NCBI GenBank assembly: GCA_032000125.1
Contig: DAMALH010000007.1
Coordinates: forward strand, 1 to 64,000
DNA length: 64,000 nucleotides
Source: Dryocola sp032000125
Lineage (GTDB): Bacteria; Pseudomonadota; Gammaproteobacteria; Enterobacterales; Enterobacteriaceae
Direction of reading: 5' to 3'
Of the stretch, positions 63,225-64,000 are shown in pieces. The position numbers were made by a program, and so were the translations under genes. Positions within the stretch are counted from its first letter, which is position 1. Every line of letters starts with the position of its first letter. The notes beneath the pieces were generated by a model. It had not been told where the DNA came from. It saw nothing but the letters and a program-made list of their open reading frames with translations, and searched no databases.

Positions 63225-64000
63225 TTGGAAAGCCTGTTAAACCTTCCTGTGGCCGGTGGGGGCCGTATCAGGATACTGCAAATTACCGATACCCACCTAT
63301 TCTCTGGAAAGAATGAAACGCTGCTTGGCATCAACACCTGGGAAAGCTATCAGGCGGTGCTTGCCGCTATCCTCGATCAGGCGCGGCATTGCGATCTGAT
63401 TGTTGCCACCGGAGACCTGGCCCAGGACCAAAGCGCGCAAGCCTATCAGCTCTTTGCTGAGGGTATCGCGCGAATTGCAGCGCCCTGCGTCTGGCTGCCG
63501 GGCAATCACGACTTTCAACCGGCGATGTACGGCGCCTTGCAGGAGGCGGGAATCTCTCCTTCGAAACGTGTCTATATCGGCGATAGCTGGCAGGTTATCC
63601 TGCTGGACAGCCAGGTCTTTGGCGTGCCCCATGGCGAGCTGAGCGATTACCAGCTTGAATGGCTGGAACGTAAATTAGCCGCCGCGCCTGAGCGCCATAC
63701 CCTCTTGCTGCTTCATCATCATCCGGTGCCGGCCGGCTGTAGCTGGCTTGACCAGCATAGCCTGCGTAATGCGCAGGAGCTGGATAACGTGCTGGTCAAT
63801 TTCCCTCAGGTTAAGACCCTGCTGTGCGGGCATATTCATCAGGAATTAGATCTCGACTGGAACGGTCGCCGCATGCTGGCAACGCCTTCTACCTGCGTGC
63901 AGTTTAAGCCCCACTGCGCCAACTTTACGCTCGATACCATTGAGCCAGGCTGGCGCTGGCTGGAACTGCACCCGGACGGCGTGGTCACCACCGAAGTATG
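63225..64000 (+). CDS. cpdA: 3',5'-cyclic AMP phosphodiesterase CpdA (3' end outside window)
   Basis: Degrades cAMP. The TTG at 63225, 6 bases after AAGGA, opens 258 codons to the window edge, lacking perhaps the last 15-20 residues. Metallophosphoesterase motifs: LQITDTHLF (DxH), IVATGDLAQD (GD), LPGNHDFQP (GNH), LLLLHHHPVP and LLCGHIHQE (GHxH). E. coli cpdA also uses TTG. Third gene after nudF and yqiB. Confidence 0.95.
   Translation, partial: MESLLNLPVAGGGRIRILQITDTHLFSGKNETLLGINTWESYQAVLAAILDQARHCDLIVATGDLAQDQSAQAYQLFAEGIARIAAPCVWLPGNHDFQPAMYGALQEAGISPSKRVYIGDSWQVILLDSQVFGVPHGELSDYQLEWLERKLAAAPERHTLLLLHHHPVPAGCSWLDQHSLRNAQELDNVLVNFPQVKTLLCGHIHQELDLDWNGRRMLATPSTCVQFKPHCANFTLDTIEPGWRWLELHPDGVVTTEV

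Overview
The window is a piece of an enterobacterial chromosome (family Enterobacteriaceae). The stretch tRNA-Ile(CAU)-mug-rpoD-dnaG-rpsU-tsaD-plsY-folB-uppP-cca-ygiM-ygiF-glnE-hldE-ubiK-ribB-zupT-ygiD-ygiC-ygiB-tolC-nudF-yqiB-cpdA is the backbone known from E. coli K-12, with proteins close to the E. coli ones in length and motifs. The genus cannot be fixed from the sequence alone. No rRNA and no CRISPR array is visible.

Left part (1-17.8 kb): the complete autoinducer-2 locus (lsrK partial, lsrR, then divergent lsrACDBFG) is followed by patA (putrescine aminotransferase, with a recognisable sigma-54 promoter), a five-gene ABC importer of the peptide/nickel/opine family whose binding-protein gene is separated from the permease genes by a REP pair, the osmolyte transporter proP, and the aerotaxis receptor aer with a clear sigma-28 promoter. 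In E. coli patA and aer are neighbours, so the importer and proP sit in a variable slot here.

Middle part (17.8-39.2 kb): an accessory block between aer and mug. It holds a PEP-mutase-like enzyme overlapping an Ada-type alkylation repair gene, a CurA-like reductase, the ascG/ascFB beta-glucoside system, a cluster of small oxidoreductases and TetR repressors with palindromic operators, a galactitol-type PTS operon ending in a small HTH/coiled-coil gene, and a GntR(UxuR-like)-regulated cassette of two unrecognised proteins plus an MHS-family transporter. A 13-bp operator-like motif recurs around and inside that cassette. The block ends in a small decayed island at tRNA-Ile(CAU): a 49-bp partial duplicate of the tRNA 3' end, an internally deleted IS3-family element and a small secreted Cys-repeat protein.

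Right part (39.2-64 kb): housekeeping genes. The macromolecular synthesis operon rpsU-dnaG-rpoD diverges from tsaD, with an ERIC element carrying an internal insertion between them. Envelope, cofactor, nitrogen and LPS genes follow, an FMN riboswitch precedes ribB, and the tolC-ygiB-ygiC group precedes nudF-yqiB-cpdA, with cpdA cut by the window end.

The most interesting region is 33.2-37.3 kb (regulator, two unknown proteins, transporter, repeated operator, adjacent orphan PTS), which looks like an uncharacterised carbon-source uptake and catabolism locus.
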